A DNA stretch of 64,000 bases from an uncultured Cyclobacteriaceae bacterium (lineage in GTDB: Bacteria > Bacteroidota > Bacteroidia > Cytophagales > Cyclobacteriaceae), in assembly GCA_943788235.1 (NCBI GenBank), contig CALSPM010000003.1, positions 228,501 through 292,500 on the forward strand, in the 5' to 3' direction. Below are positions 48,558 to 59,690 of this stretch, one piece after another (positions within the stretch are counted from its first letter, which is position 1; the number at the start of each line of letters is the position of its first letter). The translations under genes were made by a program, and so were the position numbers. The notes beneath the pieces are model-generated. The model made no database searches, was not told where the DNA came from, and saw only the letters and a program-made list of their open reading frames with translations.

Positions 48558-51500
48558 ATGAGATTTTACCTTATTCTTCTTTTATTTATATTTTTTGGCT
48601 GCGAGCAAGAAAAAGTGTCTGAAATTATCTTTGAGCGTTTAAGTGCTCAAAGAACAGGTATTGATTTTAGTAATGATCTAAGTCATGATGTTAATAATCG
48701 ATCTAATTTATTTGATTTTGATTATTTTTATAATGGTGCAGGGGTTGGTGTTGCTGATATAAATAATGATGGATTATTAGACATTTATTTTGCTGGTAAT
48801 CAGGTCGACGATAAACTCTATATCAATAAGGGAAATTTTGAGTTTCGTGATATTTCTATTGAAGCAAATTTAAATCCTTTGGGGGGTTGGTCCAATGGTG
48901 TATCTTTTGTGGATATCAATGAAGATGGTTTTCTTGACATTTATATTTCTAGAGGCGGGCCTCTTGAACCAAGCCAACGGGCAAATCTCTTATATGTAAA
49001 TCAAGGAGATGAAACATTCATTGAAAAAGCCCGTGATTATGGATTGGCTGATCAGGGATTTAGTACCCAATCAGCATTTTTCGATTTTGATCAGGATGGT
49101 GACTTGGATTGCTTGGTGATGAATGAAAATGGATTATATGGTACAGAACCAGCAGCATTTTATCAATTACTCCGAACCCAAAAAGGATTGATGCATGGCA
49201 GTTCGAGCCATTTTTATATTAATGATGGTGGGACTTATGTTGATGCTACCGCCCAAGTAGGAATGCTAAGACCTAGTTTTGGTCTGGGATTATCTGTCAG
49301 TGATTTAAATGGAGATGGCTGGTTAGATATCTACATAGCCAATGATTATTTTATTCCAGATGCCATGTACATAAACAAAAAGAATGGAACTTTTTTTGAC
49401 GAAATAAAATCAAGAACTAGTCAAATTTCTTTTTTTGGGATGGGGGTCGATGTGGCTGACATTAACAATGATGCTTATCAAGATATTTTAGTGCTTGATA
49501 TGGCCAGTGCAGATCATGTTAGATCCAAGACACTCATGCAGTCTATGAGCGCTTCAAATTTTGATATGTTGGTGAACAAATTCGACTTTGCTTATCAATA
49601 TATGTTTAATACTTTACAAATAAATCGAACCAATAATGTTTATCGAAATATTTCTCATCAGTTAGGAATTGCTAAGACAGATTGGAGCTGGGCAGGATTA
49701 ATTGCCGACTATAATAACGATGGCAATAAGGATGTTTATATAACCAATGGCTACAGGCGGTATGCCTCAGATAATGATTTTTCGAATAAAGTGGGTCCAG
49801 ATACAGGCTAAATATCAAGGAAAAGTTCCAATGAGTGTTAAAAAGCAATTATATGAAGAAATGCCTTCTGAAAAGTTACCTAATTTATTATTCGAAAATC
49901 AAGGTAATTTGTCCTTTAAAAATAGCTCATCTGATTGGGGTATTGTTACGCCTTCTTTTTCCAATGGTGCAGTGTATGCCGATTTAGATAGGGATGGTGA
50001 TCTAGATTTAGTTACTAATAATATAGACCAGGAGGCTTTTGTTCATAAAAATTTGAGTAGAGAATTGAATTTGGGTAATTTTTTAACGGTTAAAACATTA
50101 AGTAGGCATCATGAGTCATACGCTAAAGTCTATGTGTACACAGGGGATTCAGTTCAATTATGGGAAAATAAAGGCGTAAGAGGATATTTTTCATTTGTAG
50201 ATCCTGTTGCATATTTTGGTTTAGGATCTTTAAAAATGGTTGATTCTGTAAGGATAGTTTGGCCAAATGGTAAAGTTCATCAAAGATATCGTGTGGATGC
50301 AAATCAAGAGTTAATCATATCCGAAACGGACGAAGAGTCGTCGCAAATCAACAATAAGAACAAAAAAAATAAATTCACTTTTTCTGAGTCAAAAGTCATC
50401 AATTTTAACCATAAACAGTCTTTTTATGATGATTTTAAAAAAGAAATTTTACTTCCCTACAAGCAATCTACTGTAGGTCCTTCCATTGTATCTGGAGATG
50501 TTAATGGAGATGGATGGGATGATATTTTCATTTCAGGATCTAAAGGACAACCATCTCAAATATTCATTCAACGAGAAGGTGAGTTTGAAGAAATAGAGAA
50601 CTTTGATTTTTTGATAGACAAAGAATTTGAAGATGTAGGAGGATTATTTTTTGACTGCGATGGTGATTTGGATTTGGATTTATATGTACTTTCAGGGGGT
50701 AATGAATATTTAGAAAGTTCTCCTTTCTATAGAGACAGATTATATATCAATGATGGTCTCGGAAAATATTATAGAGATAAAAATTTTGTGGATAGTTCAG
50801 GTTTGAGCGGTAAAGTTGTTAAAGAAATTGATCTCGATGATGATGGTGATCTGGATTTAATAATAGGGAACAGAATGATTCCACATCATTATCCCTTGAG
50901 TTCGTCGGCAAAAATATTGTTAAATGAAAATGGAATATTTAAGAATATAACAACAGAAATCAGTACTGGTTTTAGTGAATTTGGAATTATTAATGATATT
51001 GAGGTAACTGATTTTAATCACGATGGAAAGGATGATTTTATAGTAGTGGGGGAATGGACAAAAGTTGGAATGTTTACTTCAGTAGAGGGAAAATTTCAAG
51101 ATGTATCTGTTTCTTATGGGCTTGATAACGAATTGGGTTGGTGGTTTTCTATAACCTCTGCAGATATCAATGGAGATGGATTGATGGATTATATCTTAGG
51201 TAATATTGGGTTGAACACTAAATATACAGCATCTAAAGCAAAACCCTTTAAAGTATTTGCTAATGATTTTGACACTAACGGTACCTTTGATATTGTCTTG
51301 AGTAAAATGTACAAAGGAAATTACGTGCCGGTACGTGGTCGAGAATGCACCTCACAACAAATGCCTTTTATCTCAGAAAAATTCAATACCTATACCTCAT
51401 TTGCCCAAGCATCTGTCCAAGATATGTTTGAAGATAAATTGGATAGTTCGTTGACGTTAGAAGTTAATGAGTTTAGGACATTGGTGATGCTAAGCACAAT

Positions 51501-51840
51501 GGAAGGGTTCGACATAATGCCATTACCTAATCCTGCTCAAAGTTTTCCTTTTTTAGATTGTGCTGTGTTAGATTTGAATCATGACGGTTTAGATGATCTA
51601 ATTGCCATTGGGAATATTTATAATACGGAGGTTGAAACTCCCAGATGGGATGCAGGAACTGGAATGGTGCTTTTGGCGGATTCAATCAATACTTTTCAAC
51701 TTAGTGAGGCTCATAACAATCATTTTTTTATAGAAGGGAATGCGAAGAGTGTACAATTGTTGAATAGAAAAGAGAAAATGCAATTATTAATAGTTGCAAG
51801 AAATAATGATAGTGTGATATCATTTGAAATAAAAAGGTGA
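48558..51840 (+). CDS. Large VCBS/CRTAC1-type lipoprotein (frameshifted)
   Basis: The frame from the ATG at 48558 has a lipobox FFGC and VCBS repeats (DINNDGLLDIYFAG, DINEDGFLDI, DLNGDGWLDIYIAND). It ends at the TAA just after GPDTG (49811). The frame that resumes at the same place reads VQIQAKYQGKVPMS and continues through more repeats (DLDRDGDLDL, DVNGDGWDDIF, DINGDGLMDYILG), an ASPIC-like WPNGKVHQRY block and a last FDIMPLPNPAQSF/LNHDGLDDLI block. Removing one G from the GGG at 49793-49795 joins them. The total of about 1093 residues is the normal length of this Bacteroidota family. It is on the surface, with unknown ligand, and is part of the SusC/D locus. Confidence 0.88.
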
Positions 51841-52049
51841 GGTATATAACTCTGTAAATTAGCTCATTCATACAGGAAAAATATTTTTTCTCTAATTCTC
51901 TTATTTTTATTGATCTATGGAAAGAGTTCGGATTCTTGAAACTGCTATTTTAATCATATTTAGCCTCATATTTCGAGAATCAATTATTTTCAAGGGGTAA
52001 TCTTTGATTATCCGGAAAATTTTATTTGTCAGCGCTTTAATATAACGAA

Positions 52050-53207
52050 TTGAAGGAAAATATTTCATTATTTGATTTAACTAAAATTTTTTTAGTGCTA
52101 GGAGTATCTGCATTTGGAGGATATACTGCCTTAGTAGCCATGATACAAAGTGAGCTCGTGGATAAGCGAAAGATACTTTCTCAACAAAAAATCTATGATG
52201 GTATATTGATCGCTTCATTACTTCCTGGTCCTCTCGCTGTTAATGTAGTCACTTACATTGGCTATGGCTTGAGAGGCTGGCCAGGCGCATTTGTTTGTGG
52301 GATTTCAATTTTGCTACCTGCATGTTCGATAATGACTATCATGGCATATTTCAGTTCAGTATTTTTTGATGTCATGATTTTTAAATTAGTGATTGCTTTT
52401 TTAATTCCTGTCGTGGTTGCCCTCATTCTTGATGTATCGCTAAAAATGTTGAAAAATGGACTTAATTCCTACTGGCAAATAATTTTGATTGTCTTAACCT
52501 TATCAAGTCTTATTTTTACTTCAATTAATCTTTTTATTGGCATAGTCATTGGAGGGTGTCTGGGATTTGTTTTAGGGGAAAAAAAATTACTTAATATTCA
52601 AGAGGTAGGATCCATAAAATCCATGAAATATTTGTTGACAGGGGTAATCACTTGTATTTTCTTAATATTATCTTTCTTTTTTTTATTGTCATATCCCCAT
52701 GATGCCCTGTTAATGGAGTTTTCAAAGGTAAGCCTTACCTTGTTTGGAGGGGGGTATGTGATGATTCAAGCGATTAATGATTTGGTTGTAAATCAATGGT
52801 TATGGGTAACTCCTGACGAGTTCAATGAGGCTATTGCTTTGGGCCAGTTAACTCCCGGACCCATATTGGTATCGGCTACCTATATTGGATTTAAAGCTGG
52901 GGGTCTTTTGGGCGCCTTTGTTGCTACCATTGGCATATTTTTACCAGCTGCTTTGTTAATGTTATTGGCAGGGCAGATATTTAGAATGCTACCAGATAAT
53001 AAATTCTTAAATGCTATTTTTTCTGGGATAAAGCCAATTGTTCTTGGGTTTATTTTATTTTCTGCGTATGTAGTACTTAAGCCAATAGGATTTGATTTGC
53101 AGTCAATAGGATTGACTATTATTGCATTTATTATGATAAACTGTTTAAAAGTTAACTTCTTGTGGATTATGTTGATAAATGGTATGTTAAGTCTTTTTTT
53201 TATTTGA
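52050..53207 (+). CDS. chrA: Chromate transporter, ChrA family (CHR domains duplicated)
   Basis: 385 residues from a TTG start. Two CHR domains are visible: the first with GVSAFGGYTALVAMIQ and IASLLPGPLAVNVVTYIGY, the second with LTLFGGGYVMIQAINDLV and LGQLTPGPILVSATYIG. Each half has about five hydrophobic helices. The FGG-and-GPxxVN/GPxxVSATYIG pattern is diagnostic. It is an inner-membrane proton-coupled exporter of chromate or an unknown anion, since many homologues have not been shown to move chromate. It is close to the sulfotransferase gene, one base apart; the 209 bases before it hold nothing clear. Confidence 0.9.
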   Translation: MKENISLFDLTKIFLVLGVSAFGGYTALVAMIQSELVDKRKILSQQKIYDGILIASLLPGPLAVNVVTYIGYGLRGWPGAFVCGISILLPACSIMTIMAYFSSVFFDVMIFKLVIAFLIPVVVALILDVSLKMLKNGLNSYWQIILIVLTLSSLIFTSINLFIGIVIGGCLGFVLGEKKLLNIQEVGSIKSMKYLLTGVITCIFLILSFFFLLSYPHDALLMEFSKVSLTLFGGGYVMIQAINDLVVNQWLWVTPDEFNEAIALGQLTPGPILVSATYIGFKAGGLLGAFVATIGIFLPAALLMLLAGQIFRMLPDNKFLNAIFSGIKPIVLGFILFSAYVVLKPIGFDLQSIGLTIIAFIMINCLKVNFLWIMLINGMLSLFFI

Positions 53208-53208
53208 G

Positions 53209-54207
53209 ATGACCCAAAAAGTCATTCAATTTATAGGAACGCAGCGCTCGGGTTCTAACTTGCTCAGGTTGATGCTCAATCAGCATCAAGGAATTTCGGC
53301 ACCGCATCCCCCACATATTTTAAGGACGTTTATGCCTTTGCTTTCTCAATATGGAGATTTAAAAGTAAGAAAAAATAGGTTTACTTTGGTAGATGATGTT
53401 TGTCGTTGGGTGGAATGTAACCCTGTTGAGTGGTCGTTAGTTAATTTCGATCGCGATGAGATTACAGATAAGATTACTTCCCTTTTGGATTTATTTGAGT
53501 TTGTTTATGAGCAGAAATGTGTGGTAGATCAAGCTGAAATATGGTGCTGTAAAAGCACATTCAATATTCAGTATACCTCAGAATTGGAAAAAGTGATTCA
53601 GCCGTTTTATATTTATTTATACAGAGATGGTCGCGATGTAGCCACTTCTTTTAAAAAGGCCTATGTGGGACCTAAACATATTTATCAAATCGCTCAAAAA
53701 TGGTCTCAAGAACAAATGGAAACCACCTCATTTTTATCGTCATTGGCAGCCCATCGCTATGTCCGGACTCAGTTATGAGGCACTGATTCATGAGCCAGAA
53801 AAAACGTACTGCATTTGATTTGCGAAAGGATAGGTATTGAATTTGATGAGATCATGCTGGATTATTTTAATTCCAAAGAGTCTCTTTTAACGTCTAAATC
53901 AGGCAATATGTGGGCCAATGTAGCAAAACCTATCATATCCAATAACAGTCAAAAGTTCCATCAACTTCTTGCACCTGAAGAAATTAAAATCTTTGAATCT
54001 ATAGCAGCAGAAGGTCTTTTGGCATTGGGTTATGAACTAGAGACGCCAGGAGATCCTATCCAATGGTCGGAAAGAGAAATTCAACTTTTTGATAAAAAGA
54101 ATCAACAATTGATGGATGCGTTACAGAAATCGGCTTCTCCAAACGAGCGCGCGAATCGCGTGGGTCAAAAGCAACTTTTAGAAAGGATAAGTCAGCGTCA
54201 ATTGTAG
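53209..54207 (+). CDS. Sulfotransferase-family protein interrupted by two compensating indels
   Basis: 999 bases, a multiple of three. The 5'-PSB motif GTQRSGSNLLRLML is near residue 9-22, and the 3'-PB motif YLYRDGRDVATSFKKA near 140, as in PAPS-dependent enzymes. In frame 0 a TGA appears at 53776-53778 and another at 53794-53796. The conserved block continues in another frame as LSYEALIHEPEK and then returns to frame 0 as LHLICERIGIEF up to the end. An extra base near 53767 and a missing base near 53806 would explain this. If repaired, about 332 residues. PAPS binding is supported; the acceptor is unknown. Confidence 0.78.
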
Positions 54208-54209
54208 TT

Positions 54210-55175
54210 TTAGTAGCGCTTTTGAGCTTTAAGATAATGGCTTACATAATCATTGATACCTGCTTCTAATGTGGTAAAAGGATGAGGATATCCAATCCCT
54301 TTTAATTTATCCATCTTGGCCTCTGTGAAATATTGATATTTGTCCCGGATATCTATAGGAGTATCTATGAAGGAGATTTTTTCCTCTTTGTCCATGGCAA
54401 GGAACACTGCTTTTACTAAATCCAAAAAACTTCGGGCTTGACCACTGCCTAGATTATATAATCCTGAGTTTTTCCGGTGATGCATAAGCCAATACATTAC
54501 TTTCACAACGTCCTTGACATATACAAAGTCCCGCATTTGACCACCATGGCTATATTTTGGATTGTGAGACCGAAAAAGCTTCATATCATCCGTTTTAGTA
54601 ATTTGATTGAAAGCATGATATACCACAGATGCCATCCGGTCTTTGTGATATTCATTGGGACCGTACACGTTAAAAAATTTCAGCCCTGCCCAGAAAAAGG
54701 GCTTTTTGGTTTCCTTTAAAGCCCAAATGTCAAATGCATTTTTTGAATCCCCATAAGGATTTAAAGGGACTAATTTTTCAGATAGATTTTCTTGATCATT
54801 AAACCCAAATTCACCGAGACCATAAGTTGCCGCACTACTTGCATACACTAAAGGAATTTGATATGAAACACAACTTTTCCAAATCATTTTGCTATAGTCT
54901 GTGTTCAGCTTTGCTAAAAGCGTCCGGTCAAACTCTGCTGTATCGGTGCGTGCACCCAGATGAAAAATAAATTCTATTTCTTCATGATTGAGTTGTATCC
55001 AATCATCGAGTTCATTTCTATTGACCTTTTGCTTAATTTTTTTACCTTCAATATTTTGATTTTTTAGGTCAGAATTAAATAAATCGACCGCAATGATATT
55101 ATTGAAATTGTATTTATTTAATTCGCTTATTAATGCGCTGGCGATGAAACCGGCAGCACCCGTAACTATGATCAT
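54210..55175 (-). CDS. hldD: ADP-L-glycero-D-manno-heptose 6-epimerase
   Basis: 321 residues. NADP-binding TGAAGFIASALI at the N-terminus, a VDLF acid at the end of the second strand, HLGARTDTAEF, YASSAATYG and the catalytic YGDSK at about residue 140-144, then KFFNVYGPNEYHKDRMASV, in the HldD order. It converts ADP-D,D-heptose to ADP-L,D-heptose for LPS core. The stop is 2 bases past the sulfotransferase end on the opposite strand. Other nucleotide-sugar epimerases share the fold, but the YHKDRMASV block is HldD-specific. Confidence 0.92.
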   Translation of the reverse strand: MIIVTGAAGFIASALISELNKYNFNNIIAVDLFNSDLKNQNIEGKKIKQKVNRNELDDWIQLNHEEIEFIFHLGARTDTAEFDRTLLAKLNTDYSKMIWKSCVSYQIPLVYASSAATYGLGEFGFNDQENLSEKLVPLNPYGDSKNAFDIWALKETKKPFFWAGLKFFNVYGPNEYHKDRMASVVYHAFNQITKTDDMKLFRSHNPKYSHGGQMRDFVYVKDVVKVMYWLMHHRKNSGLYNLGSGQARSFLDLVKAVFLAMDKEEKISFIDTPIDIRDKYQYFTEAKMDKLKGIGYPHPFTTLEAGINDYVSHYLKAQKRY

Positions 55176-55194
55176 ACCTTTTTTGTTTCTGATA

Positions 55195-55202
55195 CAAATT
55201 TA
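55195..55202 (-). promoter_or_regulatory. Candidate -7 box of hldD
   Basis: On the minus strand this reads TAAATTTG, matching TAnnTTTG, about 20 bases before the hldD ATG. The -33 element is weak, so support is partial. Confidence 0.3.
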
Positions 55203-55258
55203 TACATTATATCCCCATCATAAGGTAGATTGCATTAAAATAGAAAATATGTGATTAA

Positions 55259-56368
55259 ATGAAGTATTTCTTAATTGCTGGTGAGAGATCAGGAGATGTA
55301 TATGGGGCAAATTTAATTGCAGCACTATTAAAAAAAGACCCTAAGGCTCAAATTGTGTGCTATGGAGGTGATGAAATGAAAGCGGCTGGAGGGGAGCTTT
55401 TAAGTCATTATAAAGAGAGTACCTTTATGGGATTCTATGAAGTTTTTACAAATCTTCGAGTGATAAAAAAGAAATTAAATACCTGTAAAAAAGAGTTATT
55501 GGCATTCCATCCCGATGCCGTAATTTTCATAGATTATCCAGGTTTTAACTTAAGAATGGCGGCCTTTGCCAAACGTCAGGGACTACGTACGATTTATTAT
55601 ATTTCGCCAAAAATATGGGCATGGAACAAGGGCCGTATCAAAGAAATTCGATCATTTGTAGACAAATTACTGGTCATTTTTCCATTTGAGGTTCCTTTTT
55701 ATAAATCATTAAATTATCCAGTAGAATATGTAGGGAATCCTTTGATAGAGCACATTGATAGTTACGAGCTAGACGCTTCCTTTAAGCGTTCGGAAAATCA
55801 TCGTTGGAATATTGCGTTTTTACCGGGAAGTAGAAAACAAGAAGTCGAGCACTCAATTGAAATGATCAGTAAGTTGGCTCATCAGCGAAAGGATCTGTTT
55901 TTGTGGATCGCTGGCGTTGATAACCTACCTATTGATCTCTACGATGGCATTAGAGGATTGAGTAATGTAAGGTTAGTCCTCGGTAAAACTTATGAAATAC
56001 TGAACTTATGTGATGCGGCTATTGTGACTTCTGGGACAGCTACTCTGGAGACGGCATTATGGAATGTACCTCAAGTGGTATGCTACAAAGCACACCCCAT
56101 ATCTTATTTGATTGCCAAGTATTTGGTGCAAATTAAATTTATCTCCTTGGTCAATTTAATTGTAGATAAAGCGATTGTTAAAGAACTCATCCAAAAAGAT
56201 TACACCAGTCAAAATGTTTTGAGAGAAGTAGACTTATTGCTCGTAGATGAAAAAACGAGGCGAAAGCAGTTAAGTGATTATCAAGAGCTCTATATCCTAC
56301 TTGGACAGAAAAAGGCTTCTGAGAGAGTAGCTGAAAAAGTCTATAACTTGGTGACTAAGCCGCTTTAA
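55259..56368 (+). CDS. lpxB: Lipid-A-disaccharide synthase
   Basis: 369 residues, normal for LpxB. The GT-B fold begins with [19 protein letters not shown], followed by [24 protein letters not shown]-like [54 protein letters not shown] and the terminal [12 protein letters not shown] and PQVVCYKA. It condenses UDP-diacylglucosamine and lipid X into the lipid A disaccharide at the inner membrane. It overlaps the 3' end of clpX by 14 bases, convergently. Confidence 0.96.
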   Translation: MKYFLIAGERSGDVYGANLIAALLKKDPKAQIVCYGGDEMKAAGGELLSHYKESTFMGFYEVFTNLRVIKKKLNTCKKELLAFHPDAVIFIDYPGFNLRMAAFAKRQGLRTIYYISPKIWAWNKGRIKEIRSFVDKLLVIFPFEVPFYKSLNYPVEYVGNPLIEHIDSYELDASFKRSENHRWNIAFLPGSRKQEVEHSIEMISKLAHQRKDLFLWIAGVDNLPIDLYDGIRGLSNVRLVLGKTYEILNLCDAAIVTSGTATLETALWNVPQVVCYKAHPISYLIAKYLVQIKFISLVNLIVDKAIVKELIQKDYTSQNVLREVDLLLVDEKTRRKQLSDYQELYILLGQKKASERVAEKVYNLVTKPL

Positions 56369-57588
56369 GTTTGTGATTGTACTTGGACTTAGTAAATTTT
56401 TCTGTGGCGTAAGCTCTGGTAAGCACTATGGTTTTAATCTTTTTATCTGAGGGAACCTCAAACATAGCATCTGTAATAATAACTTCTAGAATAGCTCTTA
56501 AACCTCGTGCTCCTAACTTCAATTCCAGGGCTTTGGTAACTATATAGTCCAGTGCTTTTTCTTCTACCGTGAGCTTAACATCTTCCATGTCAAATAGTTT
56601 TTTGAACTGCTTGATCAATGCATTTTTGGGTTCTGTTAAAATTTTCTTGAGCGCATCAAGATCGAGTGGATCAAGATGTGTCAAAACGGGAAGTCGCCCA
56701 ATTAGCTCGGGAATTAATCCAAAACTTTTGAGGTCTTGAGCAGTGACATATTTCAATAAATTTTCCTTGTCAAAAGCTTTTGAGGCATCATTTTGATTAG
56801 AGAAACCAATAGCTCGCGTATTGATTCGATTGGCAATATGACCTTCAATTCCGTCAAAAGCTCCTCCGCAGATAAAAAGGATATTTTCAGTGTTTACGGA
56901 GATCATTTTCTGATCGGGATGTTTTCTCCCTCCTTGTGGGGGCACATTTACTGAAGTCCCTTCGAGTAATTTAAGAAGTGCTTGTTGTACACCTTCACCA
57001 CTCACATCCCGGGTAATAGAAGGATTATCTGATTTTCGGGCAATTTTGTCTATCTCATCGATATAAACGATGCCACGTTCCGCTTGTCTGACATCATAGT
57101 TAGCGCTTTGAAGGAGTCGAGTAAGAATACTTTCGACATCTTCACCTACATAGCCCGCCTCTGTTATTATAGTAGCATCAGCGATACAAAAAAGGGACTT
57201 CTAGCACTTTTGCCAAGGTCTTCGCAAGGTAAGTTTTACCGGTACCCGTTTGACCGACCATGACAATATTGGATTTTTCAATCATGATGTCGCTGTCAAG
57301 GGTATTTTGGCTGAGTCTTTTGAAGTGATTGTAAACGGCAACCGAGAGATATTTTTTTGCTTCATCTTGGCCAATAATATAAGCATCGAGATGGCGCTTC
57401 ATATCGATGGGTTTGATTAATTTGAATTCTGGCGTATCTCCGACATCGGCTTTGGTCTTAACTTCTTCATTTAAGATTTGCTGCGCTTGAATGATGCATT
57501 TATCGCAAATATGGGCATGAATACCTGATATCATAAGATCTACATCTTTCTTATCTCTTCCACAAAAACTACAAGTTACCTGTGCCAT
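56355..57588 (-). CDS. clpX: ClpX, ATP-dependent unfoldase of ClpXP (frameshifted)
   Basis: The minus-strand start at 57588 gives the zinc-binding domain with C6, C9, C28 and C31, then Walker [11 protein letters not shown]. It ends early as EVPFLYR. The next frame continues directly with [18 protein letters not shown], then Walker [10 protein letters not shown], the [19 protein letters not shown] pore-loop region, [12 protein letters not shown] and the sensor 2 [11 protein letters not shown]. The six-base homopolymer at 57188-57193 should have five bases; one extra T (minus strand) explains the shift. Length after repair is about 410 residues. It starts one base after clpP. Confidence 0.9.
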
Positions 57589-57589
57589 A

Positions 57590-58258
57590 TTATTTTTTCT
57601 CTAATACTTCGTCAATCAAGCCATATTTTTTGGCCTCACTCGCGCGCATCCAGTAATCTCTGTCTGAATCTTTCTCTATTTGCTCGTATTTTTTACCTGC
57701 ATGCTTGGCCAGTATTTCGTACAAATCTTTTCGCAATTCCTGCATTTGCTTCAACGTAATTTCCATATCACGTGATTGACCTTGCATACCACCGCTAGGC
57801 TGATGTATCATAACCCGAGAGTGTGGCAGAGCGGACCGTTTCTTTGGAGCACCACCAGCTAAAAGTACGGCACCCATAGAGGCAGCCATTCCTGTACAAA
57901 TCGTAGCTACGTCAGGCCCTACGTATTGCATGGTGTCATACATACCAAGACCTGCATAAACAGAACCACCTGGGCTATTAATGTACAAAAGAATGTCTTT
58001 TTTTGCATCAACAGATTCTAAAAATAATAACTGGGCCGTTATTATATTGGCGATATTTTCTTCCACTTGCATGCCCAGAAAGATAATGCGATCCATAATC
58101 AATCTCGAGAAGACATCGATTTCTCTAAAGTTGGTGGGACGTTCTTCTATAACCGCACGCGTCATGTTCTCTACTTTATCGACATATGAATCGAAGGTCA
58201 GACCGTTAATACCTTGTCCCTTAACCGCAAATTTTCTAAATTCTTTCCTATTGATCAT
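57590..58258 (-). CDS. clpP: ATP-dependent Clp protease proteolytic subunit
   Basis: 222 residues from the ATG at 58258; the frame extends to 58327, but [16 protein letters not shown] is the usual Bacteroidota start. The serine-protease triad is S127 (MAASMGA), H152 (MIHQPSGG) and D201 (RDYWM), with the same spacing as E. coli Ser97/His122/Asp171. [13 protein letters not shown] and YGLIDEVL complete the family pattern. ClpP forms the barrel with ClpX. It lies 86 bases after tig. Confidence 0.96.
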   Translation of the reverse strand: MINRKEFRKFAVKGQGINGLTFDSYVDKVENMTRAVIEERPTNFREIDVFSRLIMDRIIFLGMQVEENIANIITAQLLFLESVDAKKDILLYINSPGGSVYAGLGMYDTMQYVGPDVATICTGMAASMGAVLLAGGAPKKRSALPHSRVMIHQPSGGMQGQSRDMEITLKQMQELRKDLYEILAKHAGKKYEQIEKDSDRDYWMRASEAKKYGLIDEVLEKK

Positions 58259-58344
58259 TTTGATTTTTTTGCTATAAATATAGTTATTTCTAAAATAAAG
58301 CTTAAACTCTTCATTTGTAAAATTCAAAAAAGGCTTATAAAGTT

Positions 58345-59664
58345 CTAATTTTTTCTGAAATCATCTAAAGAAACCATTTTCTCTTTAGCTGTCACCTCTT
58401 GCGCTAAAAAGCTGAAAACCTTCCTATTCTGTATTTCATTAAATACCTTCATGTAGTTATCTCCATTCTCAGCTTTCAAATAGTTTTCAGCCATGGTATC
58501 CATTTGATCTCCCAACTGCTCCAAAGCCGCCATACCTCCAAATTGCTGTGCCAACATTATCTTGGCTTCACCAAGAATTTCATCATTTTCAATTTTTATG
58601 GCTTGATCTTTTGCAATTTTATTTCTCACAAGAGACCATTTTAATTCTTTCTGATAATGATCGTATTCTTTTTCAAGCACTGCAGGACTGATACTTTCAT
58701 TGGTCCGTAAGAGCCAATTTTTTAGAAAATTATTGGGTAGCGTAATCTTAGTCACATCGATAATTTTTTCACGAATCTTATGATGAAACAATTTAACCGC
58801 TTCGGCCTCGTAATTCTTACCAATGGTCTCTTTAATTTTAGTATTAAATGCTTCTTCCGTCTTCACGTTATCTTTTCCAAAAGTTTTGTCAAAAAGCTCT
58901 TGATTTACTAAGGCAGGTACCGTGTGACTGATGCCTTTGATCATAAATTTAAATTTACCTTTTACACTTTTTATTTCCTGTTCAGTCAATTTTGTGATGT
59001 GTGGAAAATATCGTTCGTCGTTAAAAGACTTTTTATGATCAAGAACAATGCCGTCTCCAACTTTGAAACCAATTAGCTTTTTCGATACACTTTTTTGAAA
59101 TTCTTTAAATTCAAAAGTAACTTCTTTGTTTTCAATCTTATCTTTTGCCGATAAAACGCCATACAGTGTATCTCCTGGTGTTACTATTTCTGCATTAGTT
59201 ACCTCTCCAAATTGCCGTTGAAGATTGGCTAATGTTTCTTTTATTACCCCCTCATCAATTTTAATTTTCTGATGCTCAATTTTTAATTTTTTATCAATTT
59301 TGAGATCAAAATCGGGCGCATAGCCTACATTAAAACTAAATTCAAAATCTTTTTGGCTAGCCCAATCAATAGGCACCTCACTGTCAATAGGCACAGGTTC
59401 ACCTAAGAACTGGAGATCGCTTTCCTTAAGGTAGTTGTTTAAAGAATCTCCGATGATTTTGTTAATTTCCTCAGCGGTGATTTGAGGGCCGTACATCTTT
59501 TTTATCATACTAAAAGGGACTTTTCCAGGCCTAAAGCCTTTGATATTAGCTTTTTTACTAAAATCTTTGATTTTTTCTGTTACCTGAGGTTGATAATCAA
59601 CATCCTTTAAGCTAATTTTAATTAGAGCTTCTGAATTTTCAATTTTATCAAAATTAATTTCCAA
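58345..59664 (-). CDS. tig: Trigger factor, ribosome-associated chaperone
   Basis: 439 residues from a TTG start; no in-frame ATG lies upstream. The N-terminal ribosome-binding domain has the GFRPGKVPFSMIKK signature at about residue 40-53. The central region, about 155-245, is the PPIase-like domain, and the rest is the helical C-terminal substrate domain. It catches nascent chains at the tunnel exit. The tig-clpP-clpX order is the conserved bacterial cluster. A terminator hairpin lies 27 bases upstream on the same strand, so tig needs its own promoter or readthrough. Confidence 0.93.
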   Translation of the reverse strand: MEINFDKIENSEALIKISLKDVDYQPQVTEKIKDFSKKANIKGFRPGKVPFSMIKKMYGPQITAEEINKIIGDSLNNYLKESDLQFLGEPVPIDSEVPIDWASQKDFEFSFNVGYAPDFDLKIDKKLKIEHQKIKIDEGVIKETLANLQRQFGEVTNAEIVTPGDTLYGVLSAKDKIENKEVTFEFKEFQKSVSKKLIGFKVGDGIVLDHKKSFNDERYFPHITKLTEQEIKSVKGKFKFMIKGISHTVPALVNQELFDKTFGKDNVKTEEAFNTKIKETIGKNYEAEAVKLFHHKIREKIIDVTKITLPNNFLKNWLLRTNESISPAVLEKEYDHYQKELKWSLVRNKIAKDQAIKIENDEILGEAKIMLAQQFGGMAALEQLGDQMDTMAENYLKAENGDNYMKVFNEIQNRKVFSFLAQEVTAKEKMVSLDDFRKN

Positions 59665-59690
59665 AGTATTGTCGTTTAGTAATGAATTAA

